Source: Amoebophrya sp. A120
Lineage: Eukaryota > Sar > Dinophyceae > Syndiniales > Amoebophryaceae
NCBI GenBank assembly: GCA_905178155.1
Contig: CAJINV010000027.1
Coordinates: 183,295-247,294, forward strand
DNA: 64,000 nt
Reading direction: 5' to 3'
Below, in pieces: positions 44,523-59,500 of the stretch (its first letter is position 1; each line of letters begins with the position of its first letter). Made by a program: the position numbers and the translations under genes. The notes below the pieces were generated by a model that saw only the letters and a program-made list of their open reading frames with translations, ran no database searches and was not told where the DNA came from.

Positions 44523-47500
44523 CTTCCGGAACTGACCCGCGCCCGCCTGACGCAACTGTACGAGCAGTTTTATTTGAATGCAGAAGACGAAATTGAGGCG
44601 CTTGTTCGGTGTCTGGTAGAGCTGGGCATCGGCGGTCTGTTCATTTCCGAAACCGTGCGGCAACGGAAATTTATCGTGAGGAAAAATCCCCACTCCCCAT
44701 ATTGAAAACGCACCCTCCTAAAAATTTGTGTTGCAGATTTGTGACGACAAATCCTGTTTGTCATGCAAGAAGGCAAATTTTGGCTGTCCGCCGCGTTATG
44801 TAGGCGATTTGTAATGCTGTAGGGCCTACAGGACAGACGTCTGCCATGCTAGGTGCCTACAGCTAGAGGCCCCTGTCTAGGCTTGCGATCTGCGTGCATT
44901 GCTCTACAGCAAGACAAATTTGATTTGTGTACAGGACTTCCGCATCACAGATTTCCGTTTTGATATGGGGAGGGCGGATTTTTCATTTGGATAAAGTTCG
45001 TCGAGAGTTTTCACCGAAAGCACTCTTCCTCCACGGCCAGCAAGCAGCAGCTATCAAATGCAAAAATGTCTGGGTCTGGAAACTTGTGATGCTGGGTGGC
45101 GTATCATGATGAGGCCAGGCCATAAGTGCTGGCCCAGCATGACAAGTTTCTGAGCTTCTAGGTGTTGCCTATTCTGCATGACAAACTGCGTTCCTGCATG
45201 ACAGAAAAATGGAGCGCTTGGGTAACGTGCATGACAGATTCCAGAGTCATGCCAGACAAGCATGACAAACATGCAGTCTTCCAGACCCAGACATTTTTGC
45301 ACTTGATAGCAGCAAAACGCCCGCAATTCGGCGCTCAACGGAACGCAGTCACACCAAAGTCTCTATCCTGTGTAAAAGCAACAAAACCCCACAGTTATCA
45401 TGCAGATTTGCATCGACAGGAACTTCTGTAATTTGCATTGCTATGGGAGACGTATTATTAGTCGCGTTTTACAGTTTTTTGTAATGCTGTAAACAGGATA
45501 GGAGGATGGGTTTGTGATGCGGTTGTCCTCGCTATTCGCTAAAAACCTGCACTACATTAATACAGGAAGAAACTTGTCATGCGTGACTCCAAAAAGTACT
45601 GCAGTCTGTGTTGCAAATTCCCCATCTTGAGTATGGGGTTGGGGACGTTTTTCCACGAGATAGCTTCGTTCCTACGACTTCTACAACTGGCAATGCCTCG
45701 TTCCGGCCAAGTACCAATCTCCCAAGGACAAACGTCGTCACCTTGGAGTGTTTCGGGACCGACTGCATTGCGGGTGCGCGGGATGCGCTCGCGGAGTTCC
45801 GGAAAGCCAGGGCGATTCAGCTGTTCTTCCGCGACCAAGGATCACGGCTGAAGGAGGATATCCTAAGCAAAAACGTCCTCACCCCATAGTCAAGATGGCA
45901 AATCTGCTAGACAAATCAACCACATTTGGTTGCTGCGCATGACAAGATTGGCCACGTAGTGTAATCCTGTTTGACTAGCTCAGAAGCATGACAGATCTAG
46001 CACATCATGCTTCTTCACGCACCACAAATCATTTCAAAACACGACGAGAGAATGCTTCTCATGGGTCTGCGCATGAGAAACATTTTAGTCATGCAGATTT
46101 GCATGACAACTCTGGGGTGGGGACGTTTTTACACAGGGTAGAGGACGGGAAAGTTTTGCCAGCAAGGGATATCCTGTGTAAAAACGTCCCCACCCCAGAG
46201 TTGTCATGCAGATTTGCCATGACAGGAACATTTGTGATGCGCAACCCCATGACAGGCATTTTCAATTGTGTTTGGGAACTTGTAATGCCATAAACAGGAT
46301 TAGCAGATCGATTTGTGATGCGGCTTTCCTTGCTTACTTGCACTACCATACGGACTGAAACTTGTCATGCGTGACTCACAAAACTCCTAGGTTTGTGTTG
46401 CAAAATCCCCATCCTGGCTCTGGTGTGGGTACGTTTTTACTCAGGATAAGGGAGGTTTTCCACTTGATGTCGCTCGACGCCCTCGTATCAACTGCAAATA
46501 TGTCTGGGTCTGGAAAGATGCGGCGAATTTGTGATGCTGAGTCTTGCAAGGCAGAGCGAGGTTCTGTACGGCATTCACGGATCACAAATTTTTCGCCTGG
46601 TAATGCGAGCTTTACCGTGTTTCGCATGACAAACTAGCTTCCAGCACGACAAAAAATCTGCTCCATCTTCGCATTCATGCATTACAGATCTCGCTGTCCT
46701 TCAAAATTCGCATGACAAATCCAGACACAGACATATTTGCAATGCATACCTCGGCTACAAGTACCACTTGCCCGCGGAGCGCGACTTGCTGGACATCTTG
46801 CGCTATCAAATGCAAAAATGTCTGGGTCTGGAAGGATGCGAACTTGTGATGCGTGTTGCGGATAATCCAAAAATCTGTGTTGCATGACTTGCAAAAGGTC
46901 CCCATTTCTAGCCATGCCTTGGGGTCATTTCTGATGCAGAATAGGCATCACTAAGGTGCTGCAGAACCTGCGATGCTAGGCCCTGCATTACAGACTTGGC
47001 GGAGCTTGGAAAAACTGCATGACAAATCTCGGAATTTTCCAGACCCAGACATTTTTACATTTGATATGCGCATGCACGTGCGGGAAGAGTACATTCGGGC
47101 GGAGAATAGTCCGCTGTCCGGATCCAGTGACGACGAGGATTCCGGATTTGGCGACGTCGATTTCGACGGCAACGAGCTGCTGTCATCCTCCATGGCGAGT
47201 TCCGCCGCAGATGCGGAGGAAATGAATACTACCATGCTGACGAAGCAAAGAACTACCGCCCGAGAAGCCAACTACGCATTTTCACCGTCAGCAGGTGGTG
47301 GTTTACTATCCGCCGAGCAAGCGTCAAATCAGCAGGCGCATCCGAATTCGAGTCCAGGCTCGCCGACAAGCAGAAAGACGATGAGGAAGACGCACGTGGC
47401 TGGAACGGCCGCCGCGGCTCAGCCCGTTGGAAGTAGGCACTCGGAGTACAATTTTACTTCGGATCGCCGCCATATGCTCTCCTGCAAACGTATCGTGCTA

Positions 47501-50500
47501 GTAGTATTATTGCATTACAAATTTATTGCTCAGCATTACAAATGAAATTTGTGATGCTGTTTTACCTTGGGATGGATGTTTGTCATGCATACCAGCAATT
47601 ACTACGAGTACGAATACTTTTGCAGTGCATACTCCAGTACCAGAAGCAAATTCGGCAGCGGACCTTCGACGTCGAACGAGATGGGACCTTGGACTTGATC
47701 GGCTTCCAGAATATCAAATGCAAAAGTGTCTGGGTCTGGAATGATGCAGATTTTTGTCATGCTGTTTTTCCATGACCCGGAAGGTCTGGCAAGCAAGGTC
47801 TCGCATTACAGGTTTTGAGAAGCTGCGTCGATGCCTAATCCGCATGACAAATCGCCTATTTTCTCGGTGACATAATGGGGAAAAACTCTTGCTGTCTATG
47901 TATGAGAGATTTTTGTGTGTTGTGAGATGCGCATCACAAGTTCCGTCTTTCCAGACCCAGACATTTTTGCAGTTGATACAGAATTTCGTCGTGCAAGTGC
48001 TGGGTACGAGGATGTACATGTAGGACACAAGTTCTCGTCACTCGAAAAATTTGTCATGCGTGTTGGTGTTTGCAAGCTATATCGAACAAATAAAAAATAC
48101 GGCTTTAACGCGCATGACAAACTGCGAGTCGTGACGGAAACAAATATGAAAATTTGTCCTGCGATACCAGAAAAAGCGAACATCGAAGCGATTTGGATGC
48201 GGAAGAAGATAGAGCAGGAGTACGTGCTGGAAGTATCAACTGCAAAAATGTCTGGGTCTGGAAACTTGTGATGCAAGAAAGGGAATAGTGAACTCACTAT
48301 AATGCGCTGCCAAGCATGGCAAGTTTTTTCCATGGCTCTGAGTTGCGTACTCCGCAGGAGAAACTGCGTTTTTGCATGACAGGGAGGAAGAGCTCTTCAC
48401 GGCCATGCAACACAGAGTTCAGAGTCATGCCAGACAAGCATGACAAATCTCGCAATCTCCCAGACCCAGACATTTTTGCAATTGATAGGAAGTCGTCCCG
48501 TACAACACGAGGAAATCCGTCTGCGCGGTGTCAAGAGCGGTTTCGATGCCCGTATCCTGTGCAAAAGTATCGTACTCGTATTGCAGTCATGCATTACAAA
48601 TTATTTTCTTAACGTAAATCCGCATTACAAATTTTATCTCTCATGCTGAGGAAATTTGTGATGCATTTATACGAGTACGATACTTGTGTAATGCATAGTC
48701 CGCATCCCCGCACAATATTACCCGCGGACCGCAACTGCAGCAATCCAGTAGCACGGGCGAGTTTGGGAGTACCGCGCAACAGGGGAGTATTGCTGGTGGG
48801 ATGCCAAGAAAGACTGCTTTCACAAACGCGGGCCAAAAAGTAGATGTCGATGGTTCCGGACAAAAACAACCTTCGACCGCTATTGCTCAAGCACCTTCCA
48901 CCTCCCAATCCGCGAATCAGTCGGACCCAAGCAGCTTCGCGCCGTCCTCCACGGACTTCTTACTCACCTCCGAGCAATATGCATTGCAAATATGCCTGGG
49001 TCTGGAAGAATGCAAGTTTGTCATGCTTGTCTGGCATGAGTCTTAAATCTGTGTTGCGGGAGGAGGAAAAGGACCCCTTGCCTGCCAGGCAAAAACGCAG
49101 TTTGCCATGCGGAAAACGAAACACATAGCGCGTCATAAACTTGTCATGCTTGGCGGCGCATTGCAGTGCGCCGGCCATTCACAGATTTGCATCACAAGTT
49201 TCCAGACCCAGACATTTTTGCATACGATAAGCAAAGCGGAGCAGAGCAGGAAGCGACAGGAGGTGGAACAATGATCGGGGAAAATAGAAAGAATGTCCAT
49301 TCTCACGTTGAGAGTAACAAGAAGCAGCATGATCTTCAAGCCGAGGAAACTAGTGCTTCTGTTGCGGATCCTACTGCAATCAAATCCGCTACCTCGTCTG
49401 CTACGCGGTATCAAAAGGAAAAATCCCCCCTCCCCATATCGAAAAGGAAATCTGTGATGCTAGATTTGCGTACACAAATCAGATTTGTATTGCAGTAGAG
49501 AACTGCACCCATATGCTAACCCTGGGCAGCCGCGAGGTTTTTTATACATAGGCGCCTACCATTACAAATGTCCACGCTGTAGGCCCAACAGCATCACAAA
49601 CCACGTGCATAATGCGGCGCCGCCCGTGGATTTGCCTTCTTGCAAGACGGAGACGATTTGTGGTCACAAATCAGCATTGCAGATTTTCTGTGGCGTCCTT
49701 TTCGATATAGGGAGGAGGGATGTTTCGTTACGATACACGGCGAACCATGTTCACGAACAGACGGAACGGTAGAGACACGATGGTCTTCTCACCGGCGCTA
49801 TCAAGTGTAAAAATGTCTGGGTCTGGAAGATTCTGAGATCTGTCATGCACATTTTGCATGAGCCATGATGTCTGTGATGCATGCCCTAGCATCACGGATT
49901 TTTTGAGGGCTTCTTGATGCCTATTCCGCATGACAAATGCCCTCTCCGCGTAGCAAGCATTGCGCTCCCTTTGCTGCTCATGCAATACAGATTTTTTTGG
50001 AATCCAAATGCAGCATCACAAGTTACATTCTTCCAGACCCAGACATCTTTACATTTGATAGGCGCCAACCAACCACGGAAGCGGTGGCAATATCAAGCCC
50101 GGGAAGATGACGTCGTATCAAGAAGAAAAATCCCCCCTCCCCATATCAAAATGGAAATCTGTGATGCAGATTTGCAGTCACAAATCAGCTTTGTCATGCT
50201 AGAAGGGAAAAGATGCGGACTGTAGTGCTGGGTGGCGTGGGGAAGCCTTGCATCTTCAGCATGACAGGAGGCAACTGGAAGTGGGAAACAGCATGACAAA
50301 TTGCCTGCAAACGAGGCCACAACTGCGGCTCTTGGCCTTCTAGCATTACAAGTCGATTTGTGTACTCAAATACAGCATCACAAATTTCGTTTTCGATATG
50401 GGGTGGGGAGATTTTTCCATTTGATACGTCGGCGGCCAAAACTCCCCACTCTGTCCCTCCGAAAATCCAATCACCCGGCAGTGGTGGTGCAGTATCAGGA

Positions 50501-53500
50501 GAAAATGGAGCTGCAATAAAGGAATTGAGTTTAATCACCTCCCCAACCGCGAGTGGTCCCGCGGACCCGTTTCCCAGCCCGAAACACTTCACCTCAATCC
50601 TCCCCGAAACCACCGCCGCACGGCGCCTTTCGGCCGAGCGGATGCGGAAGAACATGAGTGCAGCTATGGGCGGAAATAATAGTACTACACACACGACGAC
50701 GTCAGGTGGACACCAGCTTTTGATGCACAGTAGCAGCAAGGAGCGCCGGACGCGATCGAACAGTAAGGACAGTGTAGATCCGTTGAAATCGCTCATTCTC
50801 GCGGTGCCGATGGACTTGCAGAAGCAAAGCACCCTACCAGCGTCGTTTCAACGCGGAAATCATGTGGGACAACAGCAGCAAAATCCTGCTCTTTTACCGC
50901 AAAATAATAAACACTCTGCACACAACACCAACCCTCCAAGGATGAGTTCGCAGCAACCGCAAAGCCCGACGACCAGGCGGCAGTCCATGCTAGTGAGCCA
51001 AAACAGTGCGGGCGGGGTATCAAAAGGAAAAACCCCCCCTCCCCATATCGAAAACGTATCCGTCTGAAAATTTGTGATGCGCGTTTGTGACCTCAAATCC
51101 TGTCTGTCTTGCAAGAAGGCAAGTCCAGAAAGCGTTCCGCATTTTTCAGGCGGTTTGTGATGCTGTTTGGCTCAGGGCATACACGTTTGTCATGCTAGGC
51201 GCCTACGTCACACCTCTCGGCTGAGGCTTGACATATGCGTGCATTCCTCTACTGCAAGACAAATCTGATCTGTGTAGGGAGATCCAGCATCAGAAACTTC
51301 GTTTCGATATGGGGAGGGGGCATTTTTCCTCATGATACGGGGGCGGAATAAACTACCGGGCTTCTTCCGTCTCGCCGAAAAAGATGAACCAGCGTATAAC
51401 CTGCTCAGCTGTTACAATCTCAAACGTTACAATAGAATCTGAGATTTGTCTTGCATGAGGAGCATGACAGACTCGCCGAGAGTTCTACTTTCTGCAATAC
51501 AAATTTCGCCAGTTTGTAGTGGGGTTTGGGGCTCCGGAACTTGTCATGCGCAATCCTATGAGAGTTGGCTAGATCATGCACTCTTGCATCACAGATTTCA
51601 TTATTCTATTGTAACGTTTGAGATTGTAACACCTGAGCGGGTCATACAACGACGACTCTCCCTTGCGGTGCAGCCGACGGTGGCACCAGAGGGGACGAGA
51701 CTAGGAGGGAATACTATCCAAGAAAAAAAAGTTGTTAGTGTAAATTTGTAATGCGCAACACGCAAGATGATTGCGTCTGTCATGCTTGGCATGCGTCATA
51801 GGGTCCATTAAGGGGCGTTTTCCCGTACTATCTGCGCATGACAGGTTTTTGCTGTCATGCCAGACAAATTTGTAATGCTGTTCCTCCAAAAAAGTTACAC
51901 CTACAATGTTTTTTTCTTGGATAAATACAGTAGCAGGCGCGCTTGCGAATAGGCTGGAGTTGAACCATAATAATAAACCCGATAATTTTGTTGCAGCTTT
52001 GAAACCTACTTCTCTTTTCACCCGGACCGACAGCACGGGCGACAGTGGAAGTACTAGTAACGCCGCAACAGCAGGACTGAAATTATCCGGGAGTAAACAA
52101 ACCCCAGCGCCGTTGATACTGTCTTCCCCTGCGGCGAACGGGTCCGGTATCAAAATGAAAAATCCTCCCTCCCCATATCAAAACGTAATTTCTGATGCTG
52201 GATTTGTGTACACAAATGCGCTTTGTGTTGCAGGGAGGCATTGCGGCCAGATATGCAGCCTAGGCAGAGGCGTCTGGGTCTAGTTGTTCAGCATTGCAAA
52301 CGGCTCCCCTTTAGGCCCACCAGCATGACAAACCGCGTCCATAATGGGGCGGAAGCTTCTGCATTTGGCTTCTTGCAAGACAAATGCGATTTTTGGCCAC
52401 AAATCAGCAACACAAATTTTCGGAAACATATCTTTTCAATATGGGGAGGGGGGATTTTTCCTCACAATATCAGGAGCGTGGTCAACATCACCCGCGAGGA
52501 ATACGAAGAAATCGGAAGCGCCTGCGGTAGTATCCTCTCCACACCAACCGAGGACGCCGAAGCACCGTGCTACGGCGGTGGCGCAGCCGGTGAAGATTGG
52601 GGCGCAACAGATGACCAGCACTGCAGCCGGAAATTCTCCTTCGCCAACAGCGAGAAACACGAAAGCCGACGGGGCCCAAAAGAGCAATAGCAAGCCGATG
52701 AAAAATAGCAATACAAAGTCCGCTTCTAAGATCATTCTGAGCAGGGAAGAGTCTTCATCCGACGACTTTTTCGGGTCGTCTACTTCGGATTCCGGATCTA
52801 TGAAACGCAATTATGTTTTTGTTCTCGGCGGCCCTGCGTTCCCAACTTGTCATGCGAATAAATGTGCTTTATTTCGATTTGGGCATAGTATGCGAAACAG
52901 GCAAGGCCGGTGACAGGAGGGCAATACTTCGGATCATTTTTCGTGCCAAATTTGCCTGCTTCGTTGAGCCGTTCACATGGCAGATTGGGACAAGATGAAA
53001 GAACCGAGCAAGAAGTGATACAAGAACTTGCGTTCTTGCATACTGTCCGAAGTGACGCGTATGCATTGCAAAAGTATCGTACTCGTATAAATGCATTACA
53101 AATTTCCTCAGCATGAGAAATGAAATTTGTAATGCGAATCTACCTAAAGAAAAAGATTTGTACATGCATGACTGCATGCAATGTGAGTACGATAGTTTTG
53201 CACAGGATAACGCGGATTGTGAACCAAATGATGCTGTTTGAAAAGGAAGGAGACGGTGAGAAAGAAGAGCAGAATAGTGGTGGAAACATAAAAACGAAGC
53301 AAGAATCAGAGATGACTGCAGGAGGAATGAAGACAAATGCGCCATTCATGTCAAACAAAGACACAGTACCGGCCACCACCGATGCTTCCTCTTCCTCCCA
53401 AGACAACAGCCAGCAACTGCAGCCACTTTCGAAGCAGCAAACCGCTATCGTGAGGAAAAACTTCCCCTCCCCATACTGAAAAGGCAAATTTCCGGAAATT

Positions 53501-56500
53501 TGTGATGCTGATTTGTGGTCACACATCGTGTCTGTCTTGCAAGAAGGCAAACCCAGAAGGCCCCCCGCATTATGCCGGCGGTTTGTGATGCGGCAGGGCC
53601 TACAGCATGGACTTTTGTCATGCTCAGCGCCTAGGCCAAAACCGCTCCCACTCAGGCTTGATATGGGCCTGCAGTCCTCTACTGCAAGACAAGGCTGACT
53701 CGTGTACGCAAATCCAGCATCAGAAGTGTCGTTTTGACATGGGGAGGGGGGATTTTTCCTTACGATAGCCGCAACCTCGAATTTCCCGTTCTCCGCATCC
53801 CCCTCGGTCAAGGACGGTACGGACATCATTCGCGAAAGCTGGTCTGTGAGCAAGCGCTACCAAGTGCAAAATTGTCTGGTTCTGGAAGAATGCAGCTTGT
53901 GATGCGCATTTGGATTCCAAAAAAATCTGTATTGCATGAGTAGCAAAGGGAATGCAATTTTTGCTACGCTGAGAAGGCATCTGTCAGGCGGAATAGGCAT
54001 GATCAAGAAGCCCTCAAAAAATCTGTATTGCTAGGGTATGCATCACAGATATCATGGCTCATGCAAAACGTGCATGACAAGTGTCAGAATGCTTCTAGAC
54101 ATTTTTACAGTTGATAAGCGCAGTGTGAACGCGGCGAACGCCAGTTCGGGACACTACGTGCGGTATATGGATTGCAAAAATGTCTGGGTCGGGAAGGTTG
54201 GAACTTGTCATGCTAAATCTGAATCAGGCAAAAATCTGTGTTGCATGATTTGCAAATGCTGTCCACTTTTGATCAAGTTGAGAGGCACTGTCTCATGCAG
54301 GATAGGCATGATAGTGATCTCTCGGAATCTGTCATGCTAGGTCCTCCATTACAGATTAGATGGGTCATGGAAAACCTGCATGACAAGTCTAGCAAAGTTC
54401 CAGACCCAGACATTTTTACACTTGATACGGTACCCGGATGTGCACGAAAGCGAGATTCTGATCCTGTTCAAAGCCTTTGACAAATACGCGGTCGTGCCCA
54501 CAATCCCCTCACCGGCGTCACCCAGCGGGCTGAATTCCCCATTGCGAACGGAAGCAGGTGCAAGTCCCGGTGGTCGTCCGGTCGTGAAGGTGGAAAACGA
54601 AAAAGACGAAAGTGCCCAAGGAACTTCTGTGAAAGGCACATCAGTGAATGCTGGAGCTAAGGCACAGGCCAGTGCGGGGGATCCTGCGGCAGCAAAGCCA
54701 GAAGCGACGGTGCAGCGAAAGTCGGGGAAAATGCTGTACCGCAGAAGATCAAGCGTGTTGGATGGATTGCTGTCTTATCGAAATGAGGAAATTTGAAAGC
54801 ATAACGGGGTGGAAGTTTGTCATGCTGGGGAACAAGCGCAACAAGATTTTGATTTGTCATGCTTGTGAAGTATAGTAGCAGGAACAGGGAAACGTTCCGG
54901 CGGATCTACTAGCTCTGCATGACAAACTCGTTTCTACGCGAGGTGATTCGAAATTTCTGATGCATACCTTCGGCGACAAAGGCAAGAAGCAGCTCTCCTC
55001 CTCCACGGTGCAACACGTCGGGCATTGGCGGGGCGGCGGGCCGCGTCGGCGCGCGACGCAGGAAGACCTCACCACGACGCAAAAAGAAGATAGCGACTGG
55101 GACAAGAAGGGTGCGAACTTGACTTTTGGTCCGGACGGGCGGCTGGAAATGAAATCTAGGCGGAGCGGGATGACGCACGGAAACGGGCAAGCGTCGGTAA
55201 CGCAGCACAGGAGGTTCTCTTTTTCAACGGAAAGCAGTTCGGCGGTGCGCGACCAGAGCAGACATTTATGCATTGCCGACAGTATCGTGTGTTTACGTAC
55301 AAATTGCATGGCAAAGTTTATTTCCGCAGACGAAGATATGAAACTTCTCATGCAGCTTCAGGATTTTAGAAAAGCTGATTTTGTCATTCGAGATTGCAAT
55401 TTGTACGGCATGGCCGATACTATGTTTTCGCAGAATCTTCGCATTCCGGCTTCGCAAATTTGAAATCAGCTTCTAAGGAGAGGCTGCTCAGTACTAACGA
55501 GGCTGGAAACAGTGCAACCGGTGGTGGAAATTTGGTGAAGCGGAAACCCAAAGGGTTATCGCGCACGGACTCCTGTTATTCTGTGTAAAAACGTCCGCAC
55601 CCCATAGTTGTCACGCAAATCTGCATGCCAAAAAAGTCTCTCATGCGGAGCCCCATGAGAAGCATTTTCTGGTCATGTTTTGGAATTTGTGATGCTAGAA
55701 TCAAAACGATAAGCTAGATCTGTGATGCTTCTGAACTACCTAAACAGGATCACACTACGAGGACAAACTTGTCATGCGAAACAACCAAAGATGGCTATTT
55801 TGTCGTGCAGATTTCCCATCTTGACTCTGGTTCGGGGACGTTTTTACTCAGGATACCTGTCTGGGCATGTTCGGCGGAGGTGGTGCGGGAGGGGTCGTCA
55901 CAGAAACGAGCTCCCCTAATACCTCGCCAAACCGGAAGCGGAGGGTTTCTAGCTCCACGAGCCCAAACGCTGGTGCTGCGAAGCACGAGAATGGCAAAAG
56001 CCCGAGATCGAGTCCGCGTGGCAGTCTAGCGAAAATCAACAGCCGCCGGAACAGCAGCAGCACGCAGCCAAATGTGAATAACAGCGGCAGTCCGAAGCGG
56101 GCTTCACAGGCGAACGAGAAAAAGCGGCCGTCGGAAGGGCAACCGCAACCACAGCAGCCGCCCTCGCCTGTGCCGCAGATCGAGGATTTTCTTTTGGAAG
56201 ATCTTTTCCGCCATCTGCCGTCTGCAACGAGTTCTACCCCTCTGATCCGTTTCAAACGCCCGGAAGACGACGAACCACCACATATTCTGAGTAAAAACGT
56301 CCCCACGACCTCAGAGTTGTCATGCAAATCTGCATGCCAGAAAAGTTTCTCATGCGGAGCCCCATGAGAGACACGCTCTCTCGTCGTGTTTCGAAATTTG
56401 TGATGCTAGAATCAGCATGAGATGCTAGATCTGTGATGCTTCCGAACTAGCTAAACAGGATTACACTACGAAGGTAGACTTGTCATGCGAAACAGCCAAA

Positions 56501-59500
56501 GCTGGGTGATTTGTCTACGCAAATTTCTCATCTTGAATCTGTTCGTGTGGGGACATTTTTACTCAGAATACCACCGTTTGAGGGCACGGACGCCCGACTC
56601 CTGTTTTCCCCACGACAATATTCTTGAGAAAAAAACAGGCAGGGCAGATTTGTGATGCAAAAATAAATACACAGAAAAATCTGGCATGGGCGGGCTCATA
56701 GCATTCGGTTTAGGATATGCAATACAGATTTTTTTGTGTTTTTATTTTCGCATTACAAATGTGACCTGCATGCTTTTTTTTGTGTGATAGACAACAAATG
56801 GGAACGCCCAGTTTGCGGGAGGACAGCGAGCAGGGGGGAAACAGCGGTTTGGGAGCTGCAGGAGGACAGAGTCCACTAGGAGCTGGCAGTGGCACAGCGA
56901 GCATTGGGTTAGGCGGTGGCAGGATCATGGGCAACCTTGCGGGCGAGCATCTTCAACAAGGGGTACAACTTCCAGGGGGTACGTATGAATTGCAAATATG
57001 TCTGGGTGTGGAAGAATGCAAGTTTGTCATGCTTGTCTGGCATGACTCGAGAATTTGTGTTGCAGAAGCACGAAAAGGCACTCTTACCTGTCATGCAAAA
57101 ACGCAGTTTGCCATGTGGAATGCCTAACACATGGCAGCCAAAGAATTTGTCATGCATAGCTGCGTATTGCAGTGCGTCCATCATTTACTTTTAGCATTAC
57201 AAGTTTCCAGACCCAGGCATATTTGCAATCCATAGTACGAAAGACCCGACAAACTCCTCCCCGGCAGGAGGACCACCGACGGGAACTCAGCTGACCGAAC
57301 AGCAGCTGACCGCAATACGGAATGCGAACATCAGTGAGGACGAGGAGGAAAGTGACCAGTTTTTCGCACCTACGATCAGCAACAAAACTTCCTCCGCCAG
57401 TATCCTGAGTAAAAACGTCCCGGTCTAGAGTTGTCATGCAAATCTGCATGCGTAAAACGTTTCTCATGCGCATCCCGATGAGGAGCATTTTCTCATGGTC
57501 TGTGGTACTTTGTTATGCACTAGTCAGGATGAGGAGCTAGCTTCCTGATGCGGCTTCACTAGCCAACCAACGGACCACTACCCTAGGAACCCAAACTTGT
57601 CATGCGCAGCAACCGATCCCTCTGGATTTGTATTGCTAAAGTAGTTCCCAACTTGAGGACTCTGGGGTCGTGAGGACGTTTTTGCTCGGGATAGCCAGCC
57701 GGGCGCTGAAGAATTTGGAGGAGAGCATCAGCAAGAACGAGATCCGGAGCCCGATAGTATTCTATGTAAAAACGTCCCCACACCGTAGTCAAGTTGGGAA
57801 GTCTGCAAGACAAATCCCCAAGTTTTGGGAGTTCTGCATGACAAGTCTCCATCTCCAGCGTAGTGCTGGCTAGCAAGAAAAGCCTCATGAGAAAGCTATT
57901 CTCTCATCCTGTTTACAGCATTACAAATGCGCAAACACGATTTGAGTTGCACATTTGCATGACAACTCTGGGGTGGGGACGTTTTTGCTCAGGATAGATA
58001 GGGATCGAGAGTCAGAAACTGGGGGCTGGAATGACTGCGGACGGGAAACAAGGCATGATTGCGGCGACGAATTCCGCGAACGGAATTGCAGGTGGAGCAA
58101 TCGGTGGCGCGATGGGGGCTTCGACCTCGCCGGCCAACATGAGCGGATTTGTTATCAACTGCAAATATATCATCTGAGTCTCGAAGAGTGCAAACTTGTC
58201 ATGCAGGTTTTCTAGGACCCAAGAGGTCTGGAATGCGGGACCTAGCATGACAGACTCGGTGAGGCCTCTGTCATGCCTATCCTGCATGAGAAATCCCCTC
58301 CCAAATTGGTCGAAAATGGACAGCTTTTGGCACTCATGCAACACAGATTTTTGCATGGTTTGGATTTAGCTTGACAAGTTGCAATCATCCAGACCCAGAC
58401 ATATTTGCAATCCATATTTGTGAAGAAACAGCCAAACGCGTATCTCTCCGCAGTTTTGTCTAGTACAGCTACTGAGGAGCAGAACAACAACAAATATGCA
58501 AAAAAAAAACTGTGCAAGTGTAAATCTGTGATGCAGAAAATGCAAAACGGTTACATTTGTCATGCTCGACATGCATGATTGCCTCGCTTCCTATGTGTTT
58601 TCCTTTCCTATCTGCGCATAACAAGTTTTTCTTGTCATGGCAGACAAACTTGTGATGCTGTTTTCCCAAAAGACTCACACTATCACAGTTTTTTTCTTGG
58701 ATAACAAACCGACAGCGTTCAGCACCACCTCCCCGACGAGCTTCGGAATAAACCAAATGAACTCTACCGCGAATAATTCTCCTCTGCAGAGCCACGCCAG
58801 CTACTCGAATCTCCCGCCGATGCGAAAAACAAAATTCGCGAATGACGGGACGCAGTATCAAGAGCAACTATCTCTGGGTCTGGAAACCTGTGATGCTTAT
58901 TTGCTGCTGGTCGCAACGCTTCCCATGGCAGCCACGCATGACAAGTTTTTGAAACGCCTTCTGATGTCTAGGACGCATTACAAATTGCGTTTTCGCATGA
59001 AAAAGGAAGCGGCTCTTCTGCTGCTCCCGCAACACAGATTTTCTAGGAATACAAGACACGCATTACAAGTTCCATTTTTCCAGACCCAGACATATTTGCA
59101 GTTGATACGCAGCCAATGATGGCGACTGGAGTTGGTGGTGGGGCAGGCGGGGTCATCAGCAATGCGGCTTGTTCACCGCTAACTAATAAAAATCTGTCCT
59201 ATAACCAGAACGTCGCTTTGAATGGCTACACGAATAGTCCGGGGGCGATGAATCAGGACAACCAGAGTGCGGCGAAGTCACGCTTATGCATTGCAAATAT
59301 GTTTGGGTCTGGAGGTGGTAACTTGTCATGGTAAATCTGAAGCGTGCAAAAATCTGTGTTGCATGAGTGCCAAAAGCTTTCCACTTTCGACCAAGTTGGG
59401 GGGGGAGTTTCTCATGCAGGATAGGCATGGCGGAGACCTCGCAGAGTCTGTCATGCTAAGTCCCGCATTCCAGACCTCATGGGTCACGGAAAATCTGCAT

